64,000 nucleotides of DNA from Strongylocentrotus purpuratus (taxonomy: Eukaryota > Echinodermata > Echinoidea > Camarodonta > Strongylocentrotidae): positions 25,814,879-25,878,878 of the forward strand of contig NW_022145599.1 in the NCBI RefSeq assembly GCF_000002235.5, in the 5' to 3' direction. The notes beneath the pieces were generated by a model. The model saw only the letters and a list, made by a program, of their open reading frames with translations. It was not told the origin of the DNA and ran no database searches. Position numbers and translations under genes: made by a program. How positions within the stretch are numbered: position 1 is the stretch's first letter; each line of letters starts with the position of its first letter. Positions 24,264-38,000 of the stretch are shown here, piece after piece.

Positions 24264-26429
24264 GTACTGAGAGATAGTTCTAGCTACCCCTTAAAAGGTG
24301 CACTTACCCTATAGCTGAAAAGCGTTGGAAATCAATTTTTCTCACACTCACACTCTCTCCTAAAAATAATTTTATTGAACAAACAGTTATCTTGGGTACT
24401 ATTTCTATCTTTACAGATGAGGTCCAGGGGGCTCGACACAGTGCATATGGTGGGATGCAGGGGGCAGGGCCTTCGCTGTCACGAGCGATAGAAATTGTAA
24501 TTTGACAAATTTTTCTTGACATTTACACAGCCCCTATTTCATAAGGATAGCGGGTTCTTTTTCGTTTTTCATTTCTTTCTTACTCTCTCTCCTTTTCCTT
24601 TCTTCTTCTCTTTTACCTTCTATTTCTTTTATTCCTTTTCTTCCCTCGCTCTCACCCCTTTCTTATGACGCGAAGGGGGGGGGGGGGGCGGGGCGCGGCT
24701 GATTCGGTCCCCACCTGGATCTGCTACTCCCTTATCAGAATTTAACATGCAGATTTGGACGGAAATCTGAGCATGTTTAAAGGGGGTTGCAGGGATTTGC
24801 AAGGTAAAAATCTAAAACCTTGTAAAAGGCCCTCCAAAAAAAATAAATAAAAATAAAAATAAAAAATCATGTTGCCTGAAAGGAGCTTTAAATCTGAAAA
24901 TACAAGTCAAATCCATGAGTATCTTGTTTTAAAAAAAAAATAGATATAAACAAAAGTTGATGAAATTAGGTAACTGATTTGAAAGTTATTGGTTTGTTCA
25001 AAATATGTAAAGCTTTGAAAATTTGGCACCTCACCATTAAGTTTTTGACGTAATTCTTTTCGCCGATTTTTTTTTTCTTCCTTCATTTTTAATAATTTTT
25101 TTTTTTACTGAATATAAGATTTCCTCTTTCCCGAAGTATCTGATTTTCACATATCTTTAACCAAGTTATATTCATATTAATGTTTTTGCATGTATACAGT
25201 AATATAAAGTGAATTTTCTGTACAAATCCTAAACATAGTCATTTTCAATGAAAGTTATGTTTTGAGGCATCAAATTACGGTCATATGAGCATCCAGAGGC
25301 CCGACTTTAGGGCCCTTGGTTGGGTCTAGGGGCAGAGCCCCCGGAGGCTCATGGGTTTTAGGTATTTAATTACGGTCAGACAAGCATCCAGAGGACCGCC
25401 TTAGGGCCCTTGGTGGGGTTCGAGGGCGGAGCCCTGTCGGCTCTGGGATTTGGGGCATTTAATTACGGTCAGATGAGCATATTTTGATACTCCATTTGTG
25501 ACATTGGCAGGTCACCTTTGTTTTATCTCTCTTTCTTTCTTTTTCTCTGTAACATACTTCTTCAAAAGGGAGGGGGGCTCGAGCCCCCGAGCCCAGCCGA
25601 TCTGCAGGCCCTGACATGAAGGCTTCTAAATAAGCATATTTGTCGCCCGACTGTACATTTTGGAATTTCTAATTTTCCAACAAACGCATGAAAAGGTATG
25701 ACTTACAAAAAAATACCGGAAAATCATGTCATTTCAGCAACATTTGTAAATCACTGATATCGAATAAGAAATACCCCCTCCCATCAGTACGCCAGCGTTC
25801 AGGGGCTCATGTCTTCTCACCCCTATAATAAAAAGCACACACGCTTTCCCATCCTCTCACTATATTTCCTTTTATATTTCCTTATTTGCTTTTTTTTTTG
25901 GAAGGTGGGGGAGGGGGCGAGTGCCCCCCCCCCCCCACGTCCGGCGCCTATGAGTAGACCAATTATGCTATTAGCAGATATCAGCGAACACTTTTAGACC
26001 TGACATGACCGAGAAATATTAAACTATCACTAGGGTAATTCAACCCAAAACTGGGTGTAATATAACCAAGACAGGGTACAATGTGCCAAATTCTGTGTAA
26101 AATTTAACTCATAACTCGGTTAAGTAAAATTCAACTCAATACTGGGTAAAATGTACCGAATTGCTGGACAAAATGTAACCAATAAATCTTTACCTTCCAA
26201 AGGCCTGGAGTGGGTTCAAATCCCACCATTTCAATGATATTGACAGATATTCTTGAAAGCAGACTCGGTAATGCAGGCCAGGTTTAATATATGACAATGT
26301 TGGATGAGTTACTTCCATTTTAGCCATTTTGCTAAAGTTAATTCAAAAGCATGGGTTCAAATCCCACTGCTGCTCTATCGTAAAATACGTTTAAGTGTTC
26401 TTGTGGGCTGACTAATTGTTTTTCTAGGT
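24264..26429. other. Repeat-rich spacer with a 98-bp tandem repeat
   Basis: The spacer contains pyrimidine runs (24560-24660), G and C homopolymers and a tandem repeat at 25265-25480. The repeat has about 2.2 units of near 98 bp, with TTAATTACGGTCAGA, AGCATCCAGAGG and AGGGCCCTTGG. The short GGGTAAAAT/GGGTNNAAT phrases at 26040-26170 are degenerate. No gene is recognised. This stretch replaces the expected signal exon and promoter of unit A. Confidence 0.45.
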
Positions 26430-27840
26430 TAAATCCCCTGCTAAACATTCTAAAAGGGTTCCGTTAGTCTATTGATTTACGGAAAGCTCAAAATGATGTG
26501 TCAATCTGAAGTTAAACAAATTGATTATCTCATAAAATATTTGACTTAGCCTATACATTCATGCTAGGATTGTTCAATTTGTTGCGGTTTCTTAATTGTT
26601 TGCATTATTACAGTAATGTTTAGGGAATTGATAAATTGACACAGGGCATTCCATAGTTCACCTGACTCTTCAAGGGTGGTATGATGCAGTCAGTATTGAA
26701 GAATCCAATCCAAGGGGTGCATGGTGATGATGGGTGTAGCTGTTAGGTATACGCCCAGGTGGATTTAGAAATGCAAGACAACAAATCATATTCAGAGTAC
26801 TATTTGAATGAGATTTAGAAGCTGAATTTATTGATAAGTTTGCAATTTATTATTTGTGTCCAAGCTCTTCTTGGTGAAGTGTGGTCATGTGCAACATACC
26901 ATCATCGAAATGAATTGTAGTAAATTCAATGAATTAACCGTGCATATAAGTCCACATATATTCGTGTGAATAAGGAAATACGTGTAGTAAATGACAACAA
27001 AAAACTCTGAATAGGACCATCGAGCTGAAAGATAGACTAATGCTTAAAGGAGAAGTCCATAAAAAGTACAAGCCTATTACTAGGATTGTCACTTTAAATC
27101 ACCGATGTCAATTTTCTACTTGTGCATACTGAGCGCGATGTGGGTTTAAAGAGTTGTGACATGACACCGAAAGTGCAGTCTAAAGGGCGGCGATCGCCCC
27201 CCCCCCCCGAAAATTTTAAACAGTGCAACAAAAAATGTATAGCAAATACTGACTAAGACTGCAACACACTTTTAGGCTCTGGAGGGCCCAAGAGTGCAGC
27301 ATTTAGACTTTATAAAAATACACAAATCTTCTCGCTCGGTTTGCTTCGCTCCCTTGAATAATATCCTTCAAAATGTACAAGTAAATATCGCATCTCTCCC
27401 CCCCCCCCGAAGAAATCACCGCCCCTAGCTGTCTATATACAGCACTTTATAAGCTAGCTGTGTATATGACACTAATACATTTATTCGATTTTGAAAGCCT
27501 CTCCCCGTTTGCCCGCTTTCAATTATATAACTAAATTAAATTGTCGTGCTTTGAATGGTACTTTATCGCTGGTCGTTGAAAGTTGCTAACGAAAAATCGT
27601 GACCGAATCTTGATATCAGGTTTGAAGGAAAAAAAGAGGATAATTTACGGGGTGGAACAACGCCCTCCTAGGTTCTATGCCGCTCTATCGCTTCTCCACA
27701 TCTGTGATTCTTCGTTCAAATTTAGTTATAATTCACTGTAACGATAGAACTGCTGATTTGTTATTGATAACTTGGATTCCCTTAATCCCCGGGAATTTTA
27801 TCTAAACCAACTAGTTACATAATACTCTCAAAGAATTAAA

Positions 27841-27856
27841 TAATTTTATTTTATTT
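27841..27856 (-). terminator. Candidate poly(A) signals of unit B
   Basis: Two overlapping AATAAA motifs (read on the minus strand) lie about 170 nt after the stop codon of the 7TM exon. A short 3' UTR would fit. Position and motif are the only evidence. Confidence 0.35.
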
Positions 27857-28022
27857 TAACTGGTTGGTGAAAGTCTTAAATCTAGCACATTAATTGACAC
27901 ATTTTACATACCATGTGCAGTTATATTCTTCCCCTGTCTATAGGTAGGATGACATCAATTTGAACATACCGAAAAATGCTTCAGAATATAATGATGTCAT
28001 CATCGTAGCACAGATATAAGAG

Positions 28023-29079
28023 TCATTTGGAAACCATATTTATGATGGTGTAGAGATAGGGATTGAGAGATGAATTGATAGGCAGAACGAAGACCACCAA
28101 CCAGGCGTAGATGTCCGGCGTTACGTTGACCCCGACGGTCTGGACTAGGATACCAAGGATGATGATTGGCATCCAACAGAGAAGGTCAGTGCCGACAATC
28201 AGCAGCATCTTCAGCGCCATCTTGATCTCGTTGGCTGATTGGTTGGTTTGACCAACTTTAGCGCGGACAAAACGGGCCTTGATGAAAATGGCAATGTACG
28301 AGAGAAAAATGACAACGAAACCACATAGATTGATACCAAGGAAAAGAACAATGGAGAACTTCCAGGTTGATTCGGTCGAGCCAGCGATCGTGGTGAAATA
28401 GGGTATGCCATACTGGTTCGATGTCCTGGTGTCGGTCTCTTTGTAGAGATCCGTAGACTTTCGAATGAAAGGGAGCCCAACGCATACATCACTAAGACCA
28501 TAGGCATCTGGATTGAGATTATTCAGCAATATGCCTCCGGCGCTGAGAAGTCCAGATCCTACCCAGATAACTGCAATTGCAACGCGGGTAGACAGAACGC
28601 CCAAACGCCAGTTGCTGAACGGGAACACGACACAAATGAATCGGTCAAGACTGAGGAGGACGAGCAAGAACACCGACGTCTCACTGCTTAGAACAGAGAT
28701 GAACCCTGCGATCTGACAAGTAGTGCTGGCCCTCCACTCCTCAGCACGACCCTTCCAGAAGTAAGACTCTCCAATGTAGATATCCATCACGGCGAGGAGC
28801 ACCATATAGAGACCCATCAAGAGATCAGACACGGCCAGGTTGGTGATGATCATGGCCTGAATCTTGGCTACCCTGGTCACAGGGGTACTCCTCAATCTGA
28901 CGACCAAGACGAAGGTGTTTCCCAGTAAGGCACTTATCCCTAGGATCCATATGAAGACCTTGATGGTAAAGTTCTGAAGGAAGGTCTTGCGGCAGGTGAA
29001 GAGAGGATGAGGAGGGCGCTCTTCAATACAGTGTACACTGGTCGGCGCCAGACAACAGAAACGTGAATCGTAGACATAC
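28023..29079 (-). CDS. Unit B seven-transmembrane exon
   Basis: One exon encodes the hinge and the whole 7TM bundle, as is usual in LGR genes. Acceptor atttccatcag gives phase 2, matching LRR8. The CC pair in the hinge (SRFCCLAP) resembles the RXFP/LGR junction. Class A marks: GN in TM1 (LLGNTF), LAVSDLLMG in TM2, the TM3 cysteine (about 583) and the loop-2 cysteine (about 661), DRF in place of DRY (about 607-609), LLCWMPI in TM6, and NPYLY in TM7 (811-815). The frame ends eight residues after NPYLY, so there is almost no cytoplasmic tail and no palmitoylation cysteine. No good donor near the end suggests a further exon. Confidence 0.92.
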
Positions 29080-32000
29080 CTGATGGAAATAATGAACATG
29101 GGACTTAAAATGTGGATGAAGGATGAGAGATATCTTCAGGATAAAAACTTATTTGTATTCGGTGCCATGACGAGTCCAGAGGCATGAAACAAAAGGAGAA
29201 CCGAAACCCAGTAACGAAAAATTAACCTGACCCATTACTATGATATCTTTTAAACCTATAATTTGGACAAGCATGATATGCTTTCAGGAAAGTAACGATG
29301 TTCAGCTACTTGAAATCGGGTAAAATGCCTATTATAAAATTACATAAAATCTAAATTATTTCCTCGTTAGTGTAATATGTTAAGAGTATATTTTGGTTGC
29401 CCTCCTTGGTGACTACGCGATACGTATTTTGTTTGTATCGGGTAATTTTGACACATTGAACCCCTAGAAAATGACATTTTCTTGTCAAAAGTTAACCCAA
29501 ATGCAAACCCTTTATTAAATAGAGAGAGACAGATAGAGATATATTATATACAGAATGAACAAGACAAAACAAAATGTTGACTTACACAGCAGATAAACTG
29601 TCCAGGCCTTCAAAGATTTCAGGATAAAGTGGGATAGATTTGGGGCTCAAGGATGTAATGACTCTGTGTAATGAAACAAGGAGTAAACAAACAAAAAATA
29701 TGAATTCTGACAAACACCATAACACATGTGTTATTGTCTGTTTGGAGTCAGAAAGGTGTTAACTCATATCATTGTACACAAAGTTAACGCCCTTCTGACT
29801 TCAAAAAGTCGTTTTATTATTTACGGAATTTTGTTTGCCTGTAAACCTCGAACTGATCTGCTGAAATCAGCCATTATCATTTTATACTATTAAATTATCA
29901 CACATATTGCGCTAATGAGGAGAGGTAAATTAACCCAATCGAGTGTTGAAAAATAATAAACTGCTATCAAGGACGCGTGGATAAAGGATTTCTCTTTCAT
30001 TTTATCCACAGATCCTTCGTCAAGCAAACGTATTTTCCCCTGTCTACAAGCCTGAGTTTATTGAATTTCACAAATAAATTATATACGATCAACAGGTTCC
30101 AGGGAAGGACTGACAAATTATTCCCTTTAAAGTAGGATTTACAGGTAAATTCTTAATTAAGACCAAATCTTCTATCAAAACAATTCACGACGGTTAATAT
30201 GTGACTTATTGAAATTTGATACAAACATTTATGTTCATTTATTGTTCCATGGTTCACAAAAAAGAAGTACAAGCTCTGTAGTGCTTACAAGTCCGTTACT
30301 TTGGAGAGATTTTTAAAAGTTCCCGGTTCAATGTGTTCTATTAGACTCTCGCCAAGATTCCTGATGGAAAAGTGGAACAAAATATATAAAGTTTTCAACA
30401 AAATAATTATAATTGTGTATAAAACACGAACAGAACTACTTTTTAAAAATCAACCTAAGGCAATTGCAATAGCTTGGTGTACAATAGGGTAATGAAATTG
30501 CTTTTTTAGTTGATTTTTCGAAAATAGTTGCTATCGCGTTTTCTTAAAAACGCACATAGAAGAAATGTTCGTTCTTTACAATGACTATCATATGAAGAGC
30601 TTGATTCCAAAACGAGCTAAATCCATATTTTATCAAATTTGAATGTTTCGTCTTAAAATAATGATTTCCTACATGGGGACAAAAATGCACTATTTCACAT
30701 TCTAAATTTCACCAGGAAGTATGAAGTAGGTACAATATCATGTTTCATTCCAAAAGGAGCTAAATCCACTTGGGAACTTTTGAGTAAATCACCTTCTTTA
30801 TTTCTCCACTTTCCCTTTAGCCATGTACCTTCATGTTATTACATATGTTAAAGGTGTTGCCCTGGACCAATAATATGGATTTAGCTCCTTTTGGAATGAA
30901 ACTGTGATATGTTGTTTATTTTCTTTTCAAAGTTTTTTTAGTTATGATTTTACTATTATTATTTATAGGAAAGGTTTGCTGCTAAATTTAATACAATTTC
31001 AGTGACCTTATTAAGAAAGTTTTGAATTTTGTAGGTTTAATAACATGTTTCATCTCAAAAGGAGCTAAATCCACGAAAATAAAAAATCAAAAAATTAAGT
31101 AAAAATCAGAAAAAATGGTAGATTCTTTTTTAATCATAAATTATTGGTCCAGGGTGACACCTTTAACATATATAACAACATGAAGGTACATGGAAAAAGG
31201 GAAAGTGGAGAAATAATTAAAGGCGATTTACTCAGAAGTACCCAAAGTGGATTTAGCTCCTTTTGTAGTGAAACTCTTCATATATAGAATAGGACATACA
31301 CACAAAAAATGAATACATAACATGTATTTAGGTATGTGTAATAAAGTATTATATACTTCTCTTTAGAAATCTAGCCATCTGATTGGTCGAAATTGCAGTC
31401 GTGATTTTATAGCCATTCTCCCGTAAAGAGACGATACGGACAATGCCAGTAAATGTCAATATTTCATAAGTGATATTCCCGAAAGATTCCGGGTACCAAG
31501 AAAATAGTTGAATTTTACTGCGATCCCTATTCATGAGTAATATTCCCGCAAGATTCCGGGTACCAGGAAAATAGTAGTGACCCCATTGGTTTACGTGATA
31601 AAACTTAGTTTGCGCGCAGCGCGCGCAGCTACCACTAAGTTTTTGTGCGATTAATTTGGTTTCTACAAACACAACGCAGATGACCGCAGATCTCGATTGT
31701 AGGCCTAGATATACATGTAATCTCCGATATTTTGGTTTTTAAACCTTATTTTATGTCCAAATAAGCTTTAAAAAATGGCTGAAGAGACTCTTCCTAGGTT
31801 TGGACTTCTTGATGATGATCAATTACAAGACTTGATTAATTCTGCGGACAGCAAGAACACCAAAAGTTCCGTGAAATTCTCTGTAAAAATATTCGAAGAC
31901 CAGGACTACCTGCAAGTTATCAACACATACCTCGATAGCATAAACAAACTTGATTACCATGATTAGTAAGTCGCACATGTATGCTATGACCCTTTTTACG

Positions 32001-35000
32001 GTATATAAAAGATATAATGACTGCTTTAATATTCGAGGAATAGTTGTTTCATGTGCTCTCGGGTGTCCTCTTGAGCCTAATATACAACTATTCCTCTAAT
32101 AACAGTCATTGTATCTTTATCATAACATTTGTTCTGCTTTTTACGATTTTAATAACACGACCGCAACTACTTTCGTAAAAGTAATACCATTTGTACACCC
32201 TACGTAATTGTATATCAATGGGCTATAGAACAAAAAACCCTTGTACAATCACACCAGGCCGATTACCAGCGGACAATTACCCCCTATACAGGACTATTAC
32301 CTCCTGTGGACTATTGCACCTCCCCCAGGAAAATGTTAAATTTAGAAAGTCCCGGAGAATTATGAATGCATTGAAAAATAATAAAACAAAAATCAATATC
32401 ACTAAGGCTTCAGTTCATTCTAATATCGTGTAAAACATGATAATAATTAGAGGAAAAGAGTGGCGTGCAACAGAGCTTTAAAATTTTAATTAAACAGTCG
32501 ATATTACTTACGCCCGTAGCAATTCTGTTTCGATCCCGTAGAACAGAGAAGCGTTTATTGATGTCAATTGGTTCCACTTCAAGATTCTACAAACGATAAC
32601 AAGTAGTTTGTGACGGTTGTAGTGATTATGTAACATTAAGATGATACATACATGAAAGCACATATTTTTGTATAAGTCTACAAAACTGTTCTAAAGTGTT
32701 GACAAATGAATTACAAATGTCTTTGTTTTGTTGTATTCTTTGTAAAATACAAACAACCAAAAAATGGCATTACATGAATTAACTTATCTCACTAAAGTCA
32801 TTCATCAGATTTAGCCGTACAACAGTGTACTTATAAATGGGTTAGAATTTGTCTGCTTACAATCTCTGAAATGAATTTCCGAGATCCTTAAATGTCCCAG
32901 GGCTAAACTCCGTAATCGAGTTGTTCTTCAGGTCGCTGTAGAAAAGAATGAAAGTTAAGTTAAAACTTGAACTCAAGTTAGCTATATAGGTTATGTCTTC
33001 TAAAAAATCACGGACAGTGTTCATTAAACAGGGTTAAATGGACAGATGTTAATAGTATAATTATGATTTTATTTAATCCGAGAGACTACAAAATGATGAA
33101 ATAATCATGATACGTAATTTAAAGAAAGAGCTGGGAAGAGAATATTTAAGGAAAATCCCATCGCAATAGAATGTGATGGAGAATAGGCAAAAAGAGAATA
33201 GGGGAATTAGAGCGTGCAACATACTAGCAATACCATGATGAAAGGAATAACAAATATGAAAGTATAAGGTCCTTCGGTAAATTTATTATCTCCTCTAATG
33301 TCTCTTTATATGATGCATTATATGGAATGGATCTGAATTAATTTAAAAAAAGACTAGTGTTCTTTACAATATCCCTTCTTTTATCTTTGACATTTGTAAA
33401 CAAAGGAAGCATAAAATGAGAGTCCTATACGTCGTACATTGCAAAGAGATTTTGTAAATCTTGAAAGCACCCGTCTTCGAATCGAGTCACATAGTTGGAC
33501 GTCAAAGTTCTGAAACAAATCACAACATTAAACAAATTAAAATATAATACAAATACTCCGAAAATATGCTGTATACATGTATGCCCACAATTATACCATT
33601 GTTCTCGTCATTTAGCCAGGGGCGTCAATCTTGACATACATGGAGCTTTACAAAATCACTGTCATAAGTAAATTCATAGATCCAGTGATCTCAATGCAGC
33701 AGACAGCAAGAAACTGTGCAAACTGATCACTTAGCTCCAAATTTTTTTTAACAGGAATGGATGAAAGTTTGCCTAATGTTAAGGTTGGTACAAGCTTAAC
33801 TCAATGTTATAATTATTCCAACCATTGAAAGTTTTCTGTATAATTGTTTTTGTTTTTATTATTGTTATTAATAATAGTGTTATTATTAATATTTTTATTA
33901 TTTATCATTATTATTGTTATTTATACTATTATTTTTATCATTGTTTATAAGTATTAGCATTATTATGTTTGTTTTTTTCGCATTATATGCCTGTGACTAG
34001 TATCAAGAGTCCGTAACCAAGAGCTATTAAAATCGAATGGAGATAATTGTTGCAAAAAATGTGTAAAGACACTGGCGCGACTAGGATTTTCAGGCACGCG
34101 AGGGGGAGGGGGACTATTTAACTATGTGAAATAACAACAACCACAACAACAACAATGATAATGATAATGATAATGATGATAACATTAATAATAATATTTT
34201 AATGCTAATAATAGTGATATTAATGATAATAATTATCTGATAAATGATACTAATGATGATGATAAGAAAAATTAGAAGAAGAAGACGAAGAAGAAGAATA
34301 AGAAGAATGATAGTAGTGATTATAATTTAATAATATTGATAACAACAACAACACCAGAAAATGCTATATTACTCACAACACTCCTAAGTAGTGAAGATTT
34401 CGAAACAAACCTTCCCCCAGAACAGTCAGACGATTGTTTTCAAGTTCACTGATAATCAGATAAAAAATAAAATCAAACATGATCGTAATTGCTTTTGAAA
34501 ACTTAATTTAAAGGCAATTTAGGAATATATTCTAGGGAAAGGAATCTAACTAAAATGTAGACCCCCCCCCCCTCCATAAAAAAAAGTATACCTACAGTAT
34601 GTATAGACGAAATAACCCGTCGAATACTCCTGGTGGCAAGTAGGTTAATTCACATGATGCAAGATACCTGAAATTAGATTTGAAACAACCGAACAATGAA
34701 CAAAAGAATTGTTTATGGTAATGCCAAATGGTGATGATGATAACGATAATAAAAATGACAATAACGATAACATTAATGAAAATAATAATAACGATGATGA
34801 TGTTGATGATAACGATAATTATAATAGTGAAAATAACAATTTTCAATGTTTCTCGTAATTTACAAGAAACATTCAAAATTTACCAGTTACAAACAACCAA
34901 ATCATATAAAATGCATTATTATTACCCCGGTAACTGGACTTAACTATTATTCCGCACATTAAAAAGCAGATTCTCTACCCCCTTGAGAGCATTCTACCCA

Positions 35001-38000
35001 TGCAGTCGCCTTTAAACTGGCGCCTCACATGCTACGAGCATACCTCTACAATCAATCAAACAACGACACCTCTAGGTCACCTGGAGATGATAAAGTTACT
35101 TACAAATTGTTGATATTATGCAGTCCTTTAAACGATCCCACTTCTAAAGTCAGAGGAATGCCTATCATATTGCTACAAAAGAAAGTGAGATACAATGCAA
35201 AATAGTTATTCCCGTTATTCGAATTTACTGATATTTCATATGACACAGTAACATCTATCGCTCTTGCTCTAACAAATATATTATGCGTGAAGATTTACAG
35301 GGACTGCTAAAGAACACGGATATAATACTTTAATTAAGTAATCCAAAACTCATTATACAAACGTTAGATAATATTTTTGTTTCAAAGGCGGCGGGGTAAA
35401 ATACTCAGGTGTAAAAATTGCATTTTATCAACTATAGTCGAAGTTAGAGTCTCAAGTGAGATGACAATCAGATAATATTACTATATAGAAGTAGTTTAAG
35501 ACCTCATATTGCTTGAACGTGTTGTGCGCGTTGATGTGTTAAATGGAGTGGGTGTGGGTGAGGTTGGATGAGTGTATGCGAGTGTGTATACGGGAAAATT
35601 TAGGTGGGTACGTGTATGGCGCGCCATTTGACCAATAACCCCGATAAACACTGTTTATCGACGAAAAACAAGATTTATCGAGCGAAAACAAGGTTTATCG
35701 AGCGATAAACATTGTTTATCGTGAGAAACTATGTTTATCGACTGATAAACAATGTTTATCGAGCGAAAAACAAGGTTTATCGAAAAACACAGTTATTCGT
35801 ATTTCGTCAGGAGTGGGCGTGTTTCATATCCCCCTTTATCTGTCATCTATTTCTCCTCTCTTTCCATCCATCTATCCCTGATCTTTTTCTCCTCTATCGA
35901 TCTCTCTCCATCTCTCTCCATCCATTAATCCCTGCTCTATCTCTCCTCTATCTTTCATTATCTCCATCCATCCATCTCTCCTCTATCTCTCCTGTTTCTC
36001 TCCACTATATGGCATTCTTCTCGCCTCTCTCTCTCTCCATCCATCTATCTCTACCCTATCTCTCCTCTATCTCCATCTATCTCTATCCATCTATCACCCG
36101 CTCGATCTCTCCTCTATCTCTCTTCTATTTATCTGCAATAACCATCCATCTATCCCCGCTCTACCTCTTCTCTATCTCTCCTTTATCTCTCCTCTATCTC
36201 TCCTCTATCTCACATTTATCTCTCCTTACTCTCCTTCCATCTACCCGCGGTCTATCTCTCCTCTATCTTCATCCATTTATCTTTAAAATATCTCTCCTCT
36301 ATCTCTCCTCTCTCTCTCTCCATCTATATCCATCCATCTATCCCCGCTCTATCTCTCCTTTTCCCCTGCTCTATCTCTCCTCTATCTCTCATTTATATCT
36401 CCTCTCTCTTCAACCATCTATCTCTACCCTATTTCTCATACCGGAGGAAATAGATAAAAGGGGAGGAGGCAGAGAGGGAGTGCAGAGACAGAAAAAGGAA
36501 AGAGAAAGGGAAAGAGAGAATTAGAAGAAAGAGCGGGAGAGACAGAAGGGTTATATTGAGAGGGTAGAAGAAAGAGAGAGTGAGAGAAAGAAAGGGGGAG
36601 AGTGAGGGAGAGATAGAGAGAGAGAAAGATAAGAGAAGGGGAAAACCTAGAAAGTTTGAAAGAGAAAGAGAGAGCTAGAGAGAGATAAATAAACATAAAA
36701 TTTCAAAAATTGGGAAAAAAGCCTGGAATTGAGAATACTTCGCCATACCTCCACTAGGCGTTGTGGCGTGCGCCTGTAATCCAGCTAAAAAGTGGAAGTT
36801 ACAAACTGATTCAGCCGAGGACGCAGGTTCGAAACTGAGTCACGTCTTTCGGATGGTGACGTTTAAAGGTCGGTCCCAGACGTAAATAATCATATCTGAT
36901 TGATACACGTCTGTAAAAACCCAATACACACACACACACACACACTCAGAAAATGTCGTTTGTGGTCATGAGCGCGAGCAAGTGTTACGGTGTTGGTATA
37001 TTCTACGGTGTAAAGCGCACGTGCGGAGCAGTGCTCTGAGCTGGGTGCAACTTTAAAAAGCGCCCACTCCTGACGAAATACGAATAACTGTGTTTTTGGA
37101 TAAACCTTGTTTATCGCCGACAAACAATGTTTATCGAGCGAAAAACACTCTGAATTATTTAGCAAATGGCGAGCGATAAACTATGTTTATCAGTCGATAA
37201 ACATTATTTACTGTGTTTATCAGTCGATATACAGAGTTTCTCACGATAAACAATGTTTATCGCTCGATAAACCTTGATTTTCGCTCGATAAACCTTGTTT
37301 TTCGGCGATAAACAGTGTTTTTCGGCGATAAACAGTGTTTATCGGGGTTATTGGTCAAATAGCGCGCCATATACGTGCACGTAGGTATACGATATTTTTG
37401 GCGTGTGTAACCCTGCAGAAGCATATCGTGGGTTCAACCAATCGAGGGGAGGGGGAGGGGCGCACTAGTTTTATTTGGTGGGTAGTTGAGGCCTGAGGGT
37501 AGGGTGTCACCGGTCTTACGAGATGGATATATCACCAATTTGCCAAATTTATTCTTAGAATTGTGTAGGGTTATCGTTTAATCTTCTGTTTACATTCACT
37601 TTCCCTAAATTTAGATTTCGAGGGCGGGGATGGAGTGGAAGAGGCGAAAGTGGCTCTGTCATTTTCACTATGTAAGATGGCCTTGATGATATTATCAGGA
37701 GTATCGGTAAAACAGTTTGATTAAGGATTGTGCCAACAACAAACATAACAACAACAAGTTTAAAAACATTTGTTAAAAGGTCAAAAGAAAGAAAATATAC
37801 TAATGCTACTTCTACTTCTACTAGTAAAACGCACGGCATGTCTGAAATTCTGAAAATGTAAAGTTTTGATTTCTTCAAATAAAGGTGTTAGTAAATAAAT
37901 ATATATCAGGATTGTGGCAAAGTAGAAAAGTACAGAATTCTAAAGAACAATTATCTTGCAGTACATAAATCTGTGGCTAGTTAAATTCATATTGGGCTCA

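Larger units (their letters stand above)
35615..37371. mobile_element. Foldback element built of GATAAACA palindromes
   Basis: The inverted ends share TGGCGCGCC/TATTTGACCAATAACC and then many copies of CGATAAACA.TGTTTATCG over about 200-300 bp per arm. The right arm also mirrors GTATTTCGTCAGGAGTGGGCG. The interior holds a pyrimidine tract, a purine tract and a 7SL-like segment. Unit C has the left arm at the same intron position (63044 onward); unit A does not. The flanks suggest a TA-type target, but this is uncertain. Confidence 0.7.

Noticed and set aside
35712-36524. 270-residue plus-strand open frame rich in S, L and I
   Set aside because: It is a translation of a CTCTATCTCTC tract inside a foldback element. 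There is no domain, and the length varies with the repeat.
37550-37878. Conserved block 37600-37900 / 6480-6780 as an extra receptor exon
   Set aside because: The LRRNT and LRR1 exons already join in phase without it. The unit A version has a stop in the best frame and the splice sites are weak.
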